A DNA stretch of 64,000 nt from Herbivorax alkaliphila (GTDB lineage: Bacteria > Bacillota > Clostridia > Acetivibrionales > Acetivibrionaceae), in NCBI RefSeq assembly GCF_030848475.1, contig NZ_JAVDDS010000011.1:1-64000 (forward strand), in the 5' to 3' direction. Of the stretch, positions 10,569-20,540 are shown piece after piece. The position numbers and the translations under genes are program-made. The notes beneath the pieces were generated by a model. That model was not told where the DNA came from. It was given only the letters and a program-made list of their open reading frames with translations, and made no database searches. Numbering within the stretch: position 1 is the first letter of the stretch; every line of letters starts with the position of its first letter.

Positions 10569-11675
10569 ATGAGTTTTTATAATGAATACATAAAGTACAG
10601 GGATTTTGATTTTGATGATTTTTTTAATAAGTTATCTGATAATGATGTTTTAAGGTCAATTAATAAAGAAAGGCTTAATGAATATGATTTTTTGACTCTT
10701 TTATCAAAAAGGGCAGAAAAATATTTAGAGCAGATGGCACAAAGAGCAAATGAACTTACACTGCAACATTTTGGAAAGGTAATATTTTTATATACTCCTT
10801 TATACTTAGCAAATTTTTGTGTAAACCAATGTTCTTACTGTGGGTTTAATATAACAAATAAAATTACAAGAAAGAAGCTTGAAATGGATGAAGTTGAAAG
10901 GGAAGCTAAAAAGATATCCGAGACAGGTTTAAAGCATATTTTGATATTGACTGGCGAATCAAAAGAAAATACACCTGTAAGTTATATAAAAAGCTGTGTA
11001 AAAGTTTTAAAAAAATACTTTACATCCATAACAATAGAAATTTATCCTTTGAGTACAGAGGAATATGGAGAAGTGATTGAGGCTGGAGTTGACGGTCTTA
11101 CAGTATATCAGGAAGTGTATAATGAAGATACTTATGATAAGCTTCACATAAGTGGGCCTAAGAAAAACTACAAGTTTAGATTGGATGCGCCTGAGAGAGC
11201 TTGCATGGCAACAATGAGAAGTGTAAATATTGGAGCACTTTTAGGACTTGAAGACTGGAGAAAGGAAAGCTTTTTTACAGGCCTGCATGGTGATTATCTT
11301 CAAAATAAATACTTAGATACTGAAGTATCAGTTTCTCTTCCAAGAATAAGACCTCATACAGGGGATTTTAATTCTATATTTTATGTAGAAGATAAAAACA
11401 TAGTTCAAATAATGCTGGCGTTAAGATTATTTATGCCAAGAGCAGGTATTACAATATCTACAAGAGAAGATGCGGAATTTAGAGATAATCTTATAGGGCT
11501 AGGTGTTACCAAAATGTCCGCTGGTTCTTCAACAGAAGTGGGAGGACATACATTGGATGAAAAAAGTGATGGTCAGTTTGATATATCAGATCAAAGAAGT
11601 GTTGAAGAAATGAAGGATACAATTTATAAAAAAGGTTTTCAACCTGTATTTAAGGATTGGCAGGCAATATTTTAA
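10569..11675 (+). CDS. thiH: 2-iminoacetate synthase ThiH (radical SAM)
   Basis: A 368-residue radical SAM enzyme that cleaves tyrosine to dehydroglycine and p-cresol. The iron-sulfur motif CxxxCxxC is C84-C88-C91 (CVNQCSYC), followed by the family's GESKE segment. ATG at 10563 abuts the Shine-Dalgarno GGGGG at 10558-10562, so ATG at 10569 is taken as the start. Use of ThiH rather than the oxidase ThiO fits an anaerobe. Confidence 0.96.
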   Translation: MSFYNEYIKYRDFDFDDFFNKLSDNDVLRSINKERLNEYDFLTLLSKRAEKYLEQMAQRANELTLQHFGKVIFLYTPLYLANFCVNQCSYCGFNITNKITRKKLEMDEVEREAKKISETGLKHILILTGESKENTPVSYIKSCVKVLKKYFTSITIEIYPLSTEEYGEVIEAGVDGLTVYQEVYNEDTYDKLHISGPKKNYKFRLDAPERACMATMRSVNIGALLGLEDWRKESFFTGLHGDYLQNKYLDTEVSVSLPRIRPHTGDFNSIFYVEDKNIVQIMLALRLFMPRAGITISTREDAEFRDNLIGLGVTKMSAGSSTEVGGHTLDEKSDGQFDISDQRSVEEMKDTIYKKGFQPVFKDWQAIF

Positions 11676-11761
11676 AAAACTAAAATAAATGATGTAAAGG
11701 ACTATATTAAGAAGAGTTTTTTACTTATAATTTTAAAGGTAATAGAAAATGGTGATTATTT

Positions 11762-12382
11762 ATGTATAATGATTTTGAAAAGGGGCTTTTAGGCTTCATT
11801 GGAGAAGAGCAGCTTAAAAAACTTCAAAATGTAAAAATAGCAGTGGCAGGAGCAGGTGGATTAGGTTCTAATTGTGCGTTTAACCTTGTTAGAAGTGGTT
11901 TTAAAAAATTTAAAATAGTGGATTTTGATGTGGTTGAACCGTCAAATCTAGACAGACAGTTTTTCTTTTTAGATCAAATAAATATGCCTAAGGTTGAAGC
12001 TTTAAAAGAAAATTTAAAAAGAATTAACCCGGATATTGAAATTGAAGCAGTTTGTAAAAAGGTTACCGGGGAAAATATAAAAGAATTATTTTGCCATTTT
12101 GATGTTGTAGTTGAAGCATTTGATAAAGTTAAATATAAAAAGTTAATTGTAGAAAATTTTTTATTATCAGATAAACTTTTAGTTTGTGCGTCAGGACTTG
12201 CAGGATGGGGAAACAGTGATAATATAAGAATTCGGGAGGTTCATGACAAATTTTATATGATAGGTGATTTTGTCACTGAAGTAAGCGAAAATGCACCTCC
12301 AATATCTCCAAAGGTAAATATTGCTGCTGCAAAACAGGCTGATGTGATTTTAAGTTATTTCTTAAAAGAAGGAGGGGTGTGA
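11762..12382 (+). CDS. thiF: Sulfur carrier protein adenylyltransferase ThiF
   Basis: A 206-residue E1-like enzyme that adenylates the ThiS C-terminus. The nucleotide-binding motif GAGGLGSN is at about residues 30-37, followed by DFDVVEPSNLDRQ, the family's ATP-contact segment. It is the short ThiF form common in anaerobes, with no rhodanese or zinc-binding extension. Its stop codon lies just before the start of the thiD2-thiE gene, indicating translational coupling. Confidence 0.93.
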   Translation: MYNDFEKGLLGFIGEEQLKKLQNVKIAVAGAGGLGSNCAFNLVRSGFKKFKIVDFDVVEPSNLDRQFFFLDQINMPKVEALKENLKRINPDIEIEAVCKKVTGENIKELFCHFDVVVEAFDKVKYKKLIVENFLLSDKLLVCASGLAGWGNSDNIRIREVHDKFYMIGDFVTEVSENAPPISPKVNIAAAKQADVILSYFLKEGGV

Positions 12383-12387
12383 TAAAA

Positions 12388-13443
12388 ATGGATGAATTTT
12401 ATAGAATAATTGATGCCAATGTAAACAGGGCATCTGAAGGGATAAGAGTTTTAGAAGATTTAGCACGGTTTTACTATGATGATAAAGATATAAGTAAAAG
12501 ATTAAAGGAAATAAGACATGGAATAAGAAAAGAGGTTATGGATTTTTTTCCATACCTTTTAGAGGGAAGAGATTCTATAAAAGATGTAGGAGTAGATGTG
12601 TCAAAAGAACTTGAAATTGACAACAAAGTTTCTATTAAAGAACTTATGACAGCTAATTTCAAAAGACTTCAGGAAGCTCTTAGAACCATAGAAGAAAACT
12701 TAAAGGTAATTGATAAATATAAGCTTTCAAAAGTTTATGAGGGTTTTAGATTTGATACATATCAGCTGGAAAAAGATTTTTTTAAAAAAATTTTCCAGCA
12801 AAAAAAGAGATCTAATTTATTGAAAGGACTTTACTGTATAACTGCCCATGAGTTTTCAAAAGGTCGAAGCAATATAGAAGTTGTAGAAAACATTATAAAA
12901 GCAGGAGCTAAAATAGTTCAGTACAGGGAAAAAGATAAAAGTTTTATTGATATGTATAAAGAGTGTACAAAAATAAGAGAGATGACCAAAAGAGCAGGGG
13001 TGACATTTATAATAAATGACTATGTTGATATGGCAATGATAGTTAAAGCTGATGGAGTACATTTAGGACAGGATGATTATCCAGTTCAAAAGGTAAGGAA
13101 TCTAGTAGGAGAAGATATGATTATAGGACTTTCAACTCATTCACCAAAGCAGGCTCAGGATGCAGTGGGGCAGGATGTAGACTATATTGGTGTTGGACCG
13201 ATATATAAAACCTATACAAAAAAGAATGTGTGTGATCCAGTAGGGCTTGAGTACTTAGAATATGTAATTAAAAATATTGACATTCCATATGTAGCAATAG
13301 GTGGTATAAAAGAGAACAACTTAAGTGAGGTCTTATGTAAGGGAGCTAAGTGTATTTCTATGGTTACAGAAATTACAGAGGCAAAAGATATTGAAGAAAA
13401 AGTAAAAAAAATAAATAGAAAGATTTTGGAAGGGGAAATGTAA
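12388..13443 (+). CDS. thiE: ThiD2-ThiE fusion: HMP-P kinase / thiamine-phosphate synthase
   Basis: A 351-residue two-domain protein. Residues ~1-140 are the ThiD2 family, recognisable by [15 protein letters not shown]; known members phosphorylate HMP phosphate only. Residues ~145-350 are ThiE, a TIM barrel with [20 protein letters not shown] and GGI motifs, joining HMP-PP to thiazole phosphate. A GTG at 12379 overlaps thiF, but its spacing from GGAGGGG (12371-12377) is one base, so ATG at 12388 is preferred. One protein therefore covers two consecutive steps, and no separate thiD is needed in this operon. Confidence 0.93.
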   Translation: MDEFYRIIDANVNRASEGIRVLEDLARFYYDDKDISKRLKEIRHGIRKEVMDFFPYLLEGRDSIKDVGVDVSKELEIDNKVSIKELMTANFKRLQEALRTIEENLKVIDKYKLSKVYEGFRFDTYQLEKDFFKKIFQQKKRSNLLKGLYCITAHEFSKGRSNIEVVENIIKAGAKIVQYREKDKSFIDMYKECTKIREMTKRAGVTFIINDYVDMAMIVKADGVHLGQDDYPVQKVRNLVGEDMIIGLSTHSPKQAQDAVGQDVDYIGVGPIYKTYTKKNVCDPVGLEYLEYVIKNIDIPYVAIGGIKENNLSEVLCKGAKCISMVTEITEAKDIEEKVKKINRKILEGEM

Positions 13444-13444
13444 A

Positions 13445-14743
13445 ATGTATACAACACAAATGGATGCAGCAAAAAAAGGCATCATGACAGATGAAATGAA
13501 AATTGTAGCAAAAAAAGAAAAAAAGAGTGCTGAGGAAATTCAAAAGCTTATTGCAGAAGGAAAGATAATAATACCTGCAAATAAAAAGCATAAAAGTCTT
13601 GATCCTGAGGGGATAGGAGAGGGTCTAAAAACCAAGATAAATGTAAACTTAGGAATTTCAAAAGATTGTTGTGATTTTCAGTTAGAGATAGAAAAGGTCA
13701 AAAGAGCAATTGATTTAAAGGCTGAGGCAATTATGGATCTTAGTTCATATGGAAAAACCCAGGAATTTCGTCAGCAGGTTGTAAAAATTTCACCAGCTAT
13801 GATTGGTACAGTTCCTGTATATGATGCAGTGGGTTTTTATGATAAAGATTTAAAAGAAATAACATCAAAGGAGTTTTTAGATGTTGTAAAAAAACATGCC
13901 AGTGATGGTGTAGATTTTATGACAATACATGCAGGAATAAATAGGGAAACAGCCAGACGATTTAAAGAGAACAAAAGACTTACAAATATTGTTTCAAGAG
14001 GCGGTTCATTAATGTTTGCCTGGATGGAAATCACAGGGAATGAAAACCCGTTTTATGAGCACTATGATGAATTATTAGATATTCTTTTGGAATATGATGT
14101 TGCTATAAGCCTTGGCGATGCATTAAGACCGGGAAGCATAAATGATTCTACAGATGCATCTCAAATAGAAGAGCTTATTGTTTTAGGAGAGCTTACTAAA
14201 AGAGCATGGAAGAAAAATGTTCAGGTAATGATAGAAGGTCCGGGGCATATGGCTATAAATGAAATTGCTGCCAATATGGTTCTTGAAAAGAGACTGTGTC
14301 ACGGAGCTCCATTTTACGTTTTAGGTCCAATTGTTACTGATATAGCACCAGGGTATGATCATATTACAAGTGCTATTGGAGGAGCTGTTGCAGCTGCAAA
14401 TGGAGCCGATTTTTTATGTTATGTTACACCTGCTGAACATTTGAGACTTCCAGATGTTGATGATATGAAAGAGGGAATAATTGCAACAAAAATAGCTGCT
14501 CATGCTGCAGATATAGCAAAGGGAATTAAAGGTTCTAGAGAATGGGACTATAAAATGAGTGAAGCGAGAAAAAATTTAGATTGGGAGAGAATGTTTGAAC
14601 TTTCAATTGACAATGAGAAGGCAAAGAAGTATAGAGAAAGTTCAATTCCAGAAGATAAAGATACCTGTACAATGTGTGGAAAAATGTGTGCTGTCAGAAA
14701 TACAAACAAAGCATTAAAAGGAGAAGATGTAAGTATTATTTAA
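13445..14743 (+). CDS. thiC: Phosphomethylpyrimidine synthase ThiC
   Basis: A 432-residue non-canonical radical SAM enzyme that converts aminoimidazole ribotide to HMP phosphate. This is the short form lacking the extra N-terminal domain seen in aerobes and plants. The C-terminal cluster motif reads C408-x2-C411-x3-C415 (CTMCGKMC), one residue shorter than the usually quoted CX2CX4C. The catalytic-core segments RGGS, EGPGH and [13 protein letters not shown] are present. Last gene of the operon, starting right after thiE and followed by a terminator. Confidence 0.97.
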   Translation: MYTTQMDAAKKGIMTDEMKIVAKKEKKSAEEIQKLIAEGKIIIPANKKHKSLDPEGIGEGLKTKINVNLGISKDCCDFQLEIEKVKRAIDLKAEAIMDLSSYGKTQEFRQQVVKISPAMIGTVPVYDAVGFYDKDLKEITSKEFLDVVKKHASDGVDFMTIHAGINRETARRFKENKRLTNIVSRGGSLMFAWMEITGNENPFYEHYDELLDILLEYDVAISLGDALRPGSINDSTDASQIEELIVLGELTKRAWKKNVQVMIEGPGHMAINEIAANMVLEKRLCHGAPFYVLGPIVTDIAPGYDHITSAIGGAVAAANGADFLCYVTPAEHLRLPDVDDMKEGIIATKIAAHAADIAKGIKGSREWDYKMSEARKNLDWERMFELSIDNEKAKKYRESSIPEDKDTCTMCGKMCAVRNTNKALKGEDVSII

Positions 14744-14759
14744 ATGAGTTACTGGTAAT

Positions 14760-14793
14760 AAAGGGGCATAAGGGGGGGCGCCCCTTTATTTTT
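14760..14793 (+). terminator. Terminator of the thiamine operon
   Basis: AAAGGGGC (14760-14767) pairs with GCCCCTTT (14780-14787), followed by a T-rich tail, 16 bases after the thiC stop. Confidence 0.85.
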
Positions 14794-15082
14794 CTATATA
14801 AATTAAAAAGTAAATTGCAAAAATATTGAGAAAAATGTGTTACAATAAATATTATAAAATTTTGTTACACTTATTTTTAAAAATATGGTACCATCCTCTA
14901 ACAAAAAACTGCAGTTAACACCTGCAGTATACAATATATATATATAGAGGAAAAAGTACTTAAAAAGTTCTCTGTACAATTATAGTATATAACATTTTTA
15001 ATTAATTGTTAACTGTCATAATGACCAAAATTTAAAAAAAATACATCTTTTTTTTGGTTATAGTGATATAAGGAGGATACAG
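14794..15082. other. Intergenic gap between thiC and the GNAT gene
   Basis: About 290 very AT-rich bases. Two CTGCAG hexamers (near 14910 and 14926) and several A/T runs are present, but I see no riboswitch core, no convincing promoter and no open reading frame. The last 12 bases hold the GGAGGA ribosome site of the next gene. Confidence 0.6.
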
Positions 15083-15604
15083 ATGTTTTTTTTAAATACA
15101 AATAGCGATGAGATATATTTTAAAAATGTAGAATTAAATCAGCTTATTAAGATACATAAATGGTACAACAATATTGGAGAATATAGGTTTGCCACAGGAG
15201 TTGACATCCCAATAACCTTTGATGATATGTTAAGGAAGTATTTTAACATTATGTCCTCATCTGAAGAGTTTTTTGTGGGAATATATAATGTTTTGGATAA
15301 TATGGTAGGATTGTTAAAAGGTAGGGTTATCTTTAAAGAAAAGGTTGTATGGATAAAAACTCTTATGGTTGGAACTGAATTTAGAGGTAAGGGTTATGGG
15401 AAAAAGACGGTAAATTTATTATTGGATTACCTTATAAAAAAAACCGATGTAAAAAAAATATATCTCACTGTAGCCAAGGAAAATAAGAGGGCATGTGACT
15501 TTTGGAAAAAGCAAGGATTTGAAGAAGTAGAAAACCATATTAATTCAAATGAAAAAAAAATCAAATTGCTATTTTTATGTAAAAACATACAAAAGGTTTA
15601 TTAA
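15083..15604 (+). CDS. GNAT family N-acetyltransferase
   Basis: A 173-residue protein with the GNAT acetyl-CoA site: a beta strand TLMVG, then the pyrophosphate loop RGKGYGKK (Q/RxxGxG/A type), and the C-terminal NKRACDFWKKQGFEEV segment typical of the RimI/RimJ part of the superfamily. Substrate unknown. Start ATG follows AAGGAGGATACAG. Transcribed alone, as both neighbours have their own signals. Confidence 0.85.
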   Translation: MFFLNTNSDEIYFKNVELNQLIKIHKWYNNIGEYRFATGVDIPITFDDMLRKYFNIMSSSEEFFVGIYNVLDNMVGLLKGRVIFKEKVVWIKTLMVGTEFRGKGYGKKTVNLLLDYLIKKTDVKKIYLTVAKENKRACDFWKKQGFEEVENHINSNEKKIKLLFLCKNIQKVY

Positions 15605-15766
15605 CATAAACAAAATGTCGATAATTATTATATATGCCGATGTATTTAATTTATGTAAATGAAAATATGAAAGAAACTTTTGGACATATCTTGAAAAATG
15701 TTAAACATTATGTAAAGCAAATAGCTTCTTAAAGGGGGTGAGCCGAAACCTAGGTGAGAAATAAAT

Positions 15767-15795
15767 TTGACAAAAAAAAATCATAAGGTTATAAT
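15767..15795 (+). promoter_or_regulatory. Consensus sigma-A promoter of the NlpC/P60 gene
   Basis: A perfect TTGACA (15767-15772) and perfect TATAAT (15790-15795) separated by 17 bases. It lies in the 314-base gap before the hydrolase and gives a leader of about 115 bases. Upstream, 15732-15758 holds a G-rich stretch with the palindrome ACCTAGGT whose role I cannot assign. No known riboswitch core was recognised in the gap. Confidence 0.85.
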
Positions 15796-15918
15796 TAATT
15801 TTAATTGGGAATTTGGTAAATGTATTGTTTTACAAAAGCGTTTTACAAGAGCATAGTCAAGGTTTTTATGTATGTTTTTGTAAGCCTGAAGTACAAAGGA
15901 ATTAGGAGGCTTTAATTG

Positions 15919-16854
15919 ATGTTAAGTTTTAAAAGAATGTTTCTGTACATAACCTCTTTTGTTTTTCTTGTGTCAGTCTGGACAACTCTGTCATATGCTC
16001 AAAGTGAAAACACAGAAGTAATAACCGCTAATGTCTTTAATAAAGAACAATCTGAAAGCAATTTAATAGAATTCTTAAATAAAAATTCAATTGGTATACA
16101 GGGCAATTTTAATGAACTGTATAGATCTGCTTATAATAATATGATGGCAAATAGTATTTTGTCAGATGAAGATACTAAAGAAATTTTAGCTGAAACCGAT
16201 AAAGAAAGTGAAGAAGAAATTGAAAAGCAAACAGGAGTAGTTACTGCTTCGGCATTAAATGTAAGAAAAGGAGCAGGTACTGGTTTTGAAAAAGTAGACA
16301 CTGTAATGAGAAATGAAGCAATAACAATAGAAGGTCAAGATGATAACTGGTATAAAATTGTTACAGATTCTGGAACTAAAGGTTGGGTTTATGCTTCTTA
16401 TGTTTCCACCGTTCCTCAAAACGTTGCAACTAGAGGTGGAAGTTCAGGTTCAAGAAGTTCAGATGATGTAGTAAAACTTAGAAGTGATATAGTAGAGGAT
16501 TCTAAAAACTATCTAGGTGTAAGCTATGTTTATGGTGGAAGTAGTCCAAGTGGATTTGATTGTTCTGGATTTGTGTGGTATGTTTTCAAAAATCACGGTA
16601 TTGATTTAAATAGAGTGGCGTCAGATCAAGCAAACCAAGGAAGCTGGGTTGCAAAAGAGGATCTTATTCCTGGAGATTTAGTGTTTTTTGATACCAGAGG
16701 AAATGCAAGTTATATAAATCATGTTGGAATTTATATAGGCAGAGGAGAGTTTATTCATGCATCTTCTGGACGTAATGCCGGTTGTGTTGTAATAAGTGAT
16801 TTGACCACTGGCTTTTATCAGAGGACATATATGACTGCTAGAAAATTTTTTTAA
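15919..16854 (+). CDS. Secreted SH3b - NlpC/P60 peptidoglycan hydrolase
   Basis: A 311-residue exported enzyme. Residues 1-27 are a signal peptide ending near SYAQ. A bacterial SH3 domain (about 104-165, with ALNVRKGAGTGF and GWVYASYV) should bind the wall. The C-terminal NlpC/P60 domain has catalytic C215 (DCSGF), H268 (NHVGIYIG) and H280 (FIHASS). Members cut D-Glu-diamino acid links in the stem peptide. ATG at 15919 is chosen over TTG at 15916 because AGGAGG (15904-15909) is well placed. A leader segment AAGCCT (15882-15887) can pair with AGGCTT (15907-15912), overlapping the ribosome site. Confidence 0.95.
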   Translation: MLSFKRMFLYITSFVFLVSVWTTLSYAQSENTEVITANVFNKEQSESNLIEFLNKNSIGIQGNFNELYRSAYNNMMANSILSDEDTKEILAETDKESEEEIEKQTGVVTASALNVRKGAGTGFEKVDTVMRNEAITIEGQDDNWYKIVTDSGTKGWVYASYVSTVPQNVATRGGSSGSRSSDDVVKLRSDIVEDSKNYLGVSYVYGGSSPSGFDCSGFVWYVFKNHGIDLNRVASDQANQGSWVAKEDLIPGDLVFFDTRGNASYINHVGIYIGRGEFIHASSGRNAGCVVISDLTTGFYQRTYMTARKFF

Positions 16855-16870
16855 ATGAGTTTTATAATAT

Positions 16871-16907
16871 CTTTAGGTGAGAAAATATAAACTTTTCTCA
16901 CCTAAAG
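16871..16907 (+). terminator. Perfect 15-bp hairpin after the NlpC/P60 gene
   Basis: Arms 16871-16885 and 16893-16907 (CTTTAGGTGAGAAAA type) pair perfectly around a 7-base loop, 14 bases after the stop. There is no T-run, so termination may be weak. Its end overlaps the start of repeat copy 1. Confidence 0.65.
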
Positions 16908-16995
16908 AATGTCTTAGAAATAACGCTCCATTCTAAAGGATAAAATCCCGATGATTTAACGGGTTTTGGACTATGAGAATGGGATGTTGTTTTTC
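16902..16995 (+). repeat. Dispersed structured intergenic repeat, copy 1 (full)
   Basis: A 94-nt element that aligns without gaps to 51503-51596 with about 16 differences by eye. It folds as a long hairpin: AATAACGCTCCATTCT near the 5' side pairs with AGAATGGGATGTTGTT near the 3' side, 15 of 16 positions paired if G-U is allowed. An inner stem (AAAA and CCCG with CGGGTTTT) encloses the loop GATGATTTAAC, which is unchanged between the two full copies. It lies between the wall hydrolase and comEC. Confidence 0.85.
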
Positions 16996-17093
16996 AGCCT
17001 AATAAACATATGAAAAATGATATTTTAATATTATTGAAATCAAAAGTGCTGTGTCAAAATTTAGCTTAAAAAATTAATTAATGCGAGGTGCTT

Positions 17094-19433
17094 ATGAAAA
17101 GACCTCTTATTATTTTTTCCCTGTCACTCATGGCTGGTATACTAGTATCACATCTAATACAATCCTATTTATTTATAATTTTTTCTTTTTTAATAATCTT
17201 ATTAATTTTACTTGTCTTGTTTCAAATTAAGGATAAAAAAAGTTTCATGCTATTTGGAATAGCTCTATTTTATTTAATTGGTGGAGTGAGCTTTTTATAT
17301 AACTATAACAATAATCTTAACAAGTACCTTGAGTATGACCAAGAGCATGTAACAATAAAAGGGTATATTGGTTCTGAACCTGATATTAAAGAATCTAGAG
17401 TTACCTATATAATAAATACTGAAGAAATAATATTAAGAGATGAAAGAATACAGATTAAAGGAAAAGTACGGCTTTCTACTTTAAATGATACTGAGCTTAT
17501 CCAGTATGGAAGGGAAGTTTTAGTATCAGGGCGTTTAAACATTCCAACTGGGCGAAGAAATCCAGGGGGATTTGATTTTAGAAACTATCTTAATCAGTCT
17601 AAAATATCAGCTACAATGTTTGCAACAGAACAAAATATAGATGTTAAAGATGGATATAAAGGCAATTTAGCAGTTAAATATGGACTGGCTTTAAGAGAAA
17701 GGGTTTTAAATGTCATAAATAAAAGCCTACCTCCTTCACAGGCTGCACTTTTAAATGCAATCCTATTAGGATGCAAGAGTGATTTAGGAGACGAAGTTGA
17801 AGGAATGTTTAGAGGTGCCGGGCTGGCTCATGTTATTGTGGTTTCAGGAATGCATGTAGGTTATATTCTTTTGGGTCTGGTGATTTTTTTTAGAAAATGT
17901 AAAGTAAAAAGAAGCTTTGCAAATATAATTATAATTATTATTTTGTGGGGCTATGCATTAATGACAGGGTTTGGGCCTTCTGTTATTAGAGCTGTTATTA
18001 TGGCGTCTGTAGTTTTAATAGGTCAGATAATAAAAAGGGAAGCGGATGTATTAAACAGCATCTTTTTTGCAGCTCTTATTATGCTTTTATACAACCCAGC
18101 TTTTCTTTTTAGTGTTGGTTTTCAATTATCTTTTATTGCAACAATTTCAATTGTATTATTTTACAAAAACATAAAAGAGCTACTTGATAATGAAATATTA
18201 CCTCAATACATAACTGGTATTATTTCCTTGACGCTGGCAGCTCAATTAGGAGTAATACCGGTTGTTGCATTTTATTTTAATGAGATATCTTTAGTGTCGG
18301 TTATATCCAATGTTTTAGTTGCACCGGTAGTTGGGATTATCACAATTTTAGGTTTGGTTATGGCAGTTTTAGGTCAGATACATATATTTTTTTCCCAGGC
18401 AGTGGGTTTGTGTAACAATGCACTTCTTAGCTTTGTACTTTTTGTTTCAAGTAGAATTTCCTCTCTTCCATTTGCGACAGTGAGAGTTATAACTCCTTCG
18501 ATATTATTTATTGGAGCTTACTATACCTGTTTGTTTTATTTTTTCTGGTATAAACCCAAATATAAAGTACAGTTAATGTTAAAGCATCGTGTCATAATTG
18601 GAGTAAGTGTCTTTATTGTAATTTTGATAAATTTATTTATACCAAAAGGGCTTGAAGTTGTTTTTTTAGATGTGGGGCAGGGGGATAGTGCATTTATAAG
18701 GACAGAGTCTGGCAAAACGGTATTGATTGATGGAGGAGGATACTTAGATGCTGATGATGATTCAAATATTGGAGATGATGTAGTTATACCATTTCTTTTA
18801 GATTATGGGGTTACCAAGCTTGACGTTGTTGCTGTAACTCATGGACATATCGACCATACTCAAGGTTTAGAGCCGGTGCTTGAAAGTTTTGATGTGTCAA
18901 ACTTTATAATTCCGGATGTTCCAGTAATGGATGGACTTGAGGAGCTTTTAAGAATAGCTAAAGAAAGGGATATTAATATTGAAAGTTGTAAAAAAGGTGA
19001 TATAATTGATTTGGACAGAAAAACTCATTTTAAAGTTTTGCATCCAAAGAGAGATTTTTATATTAATGAATCGGCTTTAAATAACAACTCATTAGTGCTA
19101 AAATTGTATTATGAAGATGTAAGCATGTTATTTACAGGAGATATTGAAATTGAGGCAGAAAGGATGCTTATAGATGATGAAGTCTTTATGGAGTCAGATG
19201 TGTTAAAAGTTGCACATCATGGTTCGGGAAGTTCTACTACACCAGAGTTTTTAGAAAGGGTTAATCCATTAGTTGCCGTTATAAGCGTTGGGAGAAATAA
19301 TTTTGGACACCCATCAAGTGATGTGTTAGATCTTCTAAAAGGACAAGAAGTCCATGTATTAAGAACTGATAAAGATGGTGCTGTGATAGTTAAGTCCGAT
19401 GGAGAAGAAATAAGAGTTTTTAATTATAGATAG
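17094..19433 (+). CDS. comEC: ComEC/Rec2 DNA uptake channel
   Basis: A 779-residue multi-spanning membrane protein. An N-terminal DUF4131-like region (residues ~1-190), the Competence domain (~220-500, many membrane helices, with VVSGMHVGYI), and a C-terminal metallo-beta-lactamase-like domain with the metal motif HGHIDH from H583. It forms the cytoplasmic-membrane channel for single-stranded DNA in transformable bacteria. Start ATG 17094 follows GCGAGGTG; the GTG at 17088 lies inside that ribosome site. No other com genes are nearby, so transformability cannot be inferred. Confidence 0.95.
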   Translation: MKRPLIIFSLSLMAGILVSHLIQSYLFIIFSFLIILLILLVLFQIKDKKSFMLFGIALFYLIGGVSFLYNYNNNLNKYLEYDQEHVTIKGYIGSEPDIKESRVTYIINTEEIILRDERIQIKGKVRLSTLNDTELIQYGREVLVSGRLNIPTGRRNPGGFDFRNYLNQSKISATMFATEQNIDVKDGYKGNLAVKYGLALRERVLNVINKSLPPSQAALLNAILLGCKSDLGDEVEGMFRGAGLAHVIVVSGMHVGYILLGLVIFFRKCKVKRSFANIIIIIILWGYALMTGFGPSVIRAVIMASVVLIGQIIKREADVLNSIFFAALIMLLYNPAFLFSVGFQLSFIATISIVLFYKNIKELLDNEILPQYITGIISLTLAAQLGVIPVVAFYFNEISLVSVISNVLVAPVVGIITILGLVMAVLGQIHIFFSQAVGLCNNALLSFVLFVSSRISSLPFATVRVITPSILFIGAYYTCLFYFFWYKPKYKVQLMLKHRVIIGVSVFIVILINLFIPKGLEVVFLDVGQGDSAFIRTESGKTVLIDGGGYLDADDDSNIGDDVVIPFLLDYGVTKLDVVAVTHGHIDHTQGLEPVLESFDVSNFIIPDVPVMDGLEELLRIAKERDINIESCKKGDIIDLDRKTHFKVLHPKRDFYINESALNNNSLVLKLYYEDVSMLFTGDIEIEAERMLIDDEVFMESDVLKVAHHGSGSSTTPEFLERVNPLVAVISVGRNNFGHPSSDVLDLLKGQEVHVLRTDKDGAVIVKSDGEEIRVFNYR

Positions 19434-19517
19434 GGAGTGAATAAACACCTGTTTATAAATGAAACTTTATTACTTGGTTATTTTTAAGCAAATTAAAGGT
19501 AGGTATGGTGTTATAGT

Positions 19518-20528
19518 ATGAGTGTTAAAATGTTGAAGGAAGAAATAAAGAAAAATAATTTAAAAAATCTATATATTTTTTATGGAGAAGAAGAATATTT
19601 AAAAAAATATTATATAGAAAAGATTGAAGATATTATCTTAAAAGATGATGTTACAAACCTTAATAAAATAGTATTAGATGGAAATGCAGAAGTTGATAAA
19701 ATAATAGAAGCATGTGAGACTATGCCAGTTTTTTCACAGCAAAAGCTTGTTGTTGTAAAAAAGTCAGGTAAGTTTAATAAAAAGGGTGGTTCAAAGTCAA
19801 AAAGCAGTGAAAATGACCAATTGTCTAAATATCTAGAAAATGTTCCACCGTATACATGTTTGATATTTTATGAAGAGAGCATTGATAAAAGGCTAAAGAT
19901 TGTTGGCAGTATTAAAAAGAATGGACTTTTGGTTGAATTTTCATATTCAAAGCAACCAGATTTAGTTAAGTGGGTTATTAAAGTATTAAAGTCTTACAAA
20001 AAGAGAATTGATTTAAATACCGCATCCTATTTAGTAAGCATAAGTGAACCTGGGATGGTTGAAATATTAAATGAAATAGAAAAATTGGTATCTTTTCTAG
20101 GTGAAAAAGAAAACGTTGAAATTAAAGATATTGATAAAGTCTGTACAAAGTCTATTAAAAGCAGAATATTTGATTTAGTAGATGCAGTTGCTGAGAAAAA
20201 AATAAATATAGCATTAAAGCTTTTAAATGATATGATTATGTTGAAAGAGCCGTTGCCTAAAATACTTTTTATGATTGCCAGACAGCTAAGGCTTATACTT
20301 CAGATGAAACTTTTGTGCAATGATGGGTTAGACAAAAAAGCAGCATGTTCTAAAATGAAGATAACTCCCTATGTAGGAAACAAAATATATAGTCAGGCAA
20401 GAAGTCTTTCTACTGACAAAGTTAAAGATGGCATGAAAGAAGCAATGGAGCTTGATTTAGCGATAAAGACAGGAAAGATAAATGATAGAATAGCAACAGA
20501 AATTCTTATTTATAAATTAGCAGAATAA
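19518..20528 (+). CDS. holA: DNA polymerase III subunit delta HolA
   Basis: A 336-residue clamp-loader subunit that opens the sliding clamp. N-terminal AAA-like fold with YIFYGEEEYL near residue 20, the ACETMPVFSQQKLVVV segment, and C-terminal helices with ARQLRLILQ. It follows comEC by 84 bases, the usual order in Firmicutes, and is followed by convergent rpsT with a shared terminator. Confidence 0.94.
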   Translation: MSVKMLKEEIKKNNLKNLYIFYGEEEYLKKYYIEKIEDIILKDDVTNLNKIVLDGNAEVDKIIEACETMPVFSQQKLVVVKKSGKFNKKGGSKSKSSENDQLSKYLENVPPYTCLIFYEESIDKRLKIVGSIKKNGLLVEFSYSKQPDLVKWVIKVLKSYKKRIDLNTASYLVSISEPGMVEILNEIEKLVSFLGEKENVEIKDIDKVCTKSIKSRIFDLVDAVAEKKINIALKLLNDMIMLKEPLPKILFMIARQLRLILQMKLLCNDGLDKKAACSKMKITPYVGNKIYSQARSLSTDKVKDGMKEAMELDLAIKTGKINDRIATEILIYKLAE

Positions 20529-20540
20529 AAACAAATAAAA

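Noticed and set aside
15738-15764. Eight-codon leader peptide starting at a GTG
   Set aside because: The G-rich ribosome-like site touches the GTG and the segment is upstream of the promoter.
15605-15766. c-di-AMP (ydaO) riboswitch before the NlpC/P60 gene
   Set aside because: Such hydrolase genes often have one, but the conserved core segments are absent and this part lies upstream of the perfect promoter.
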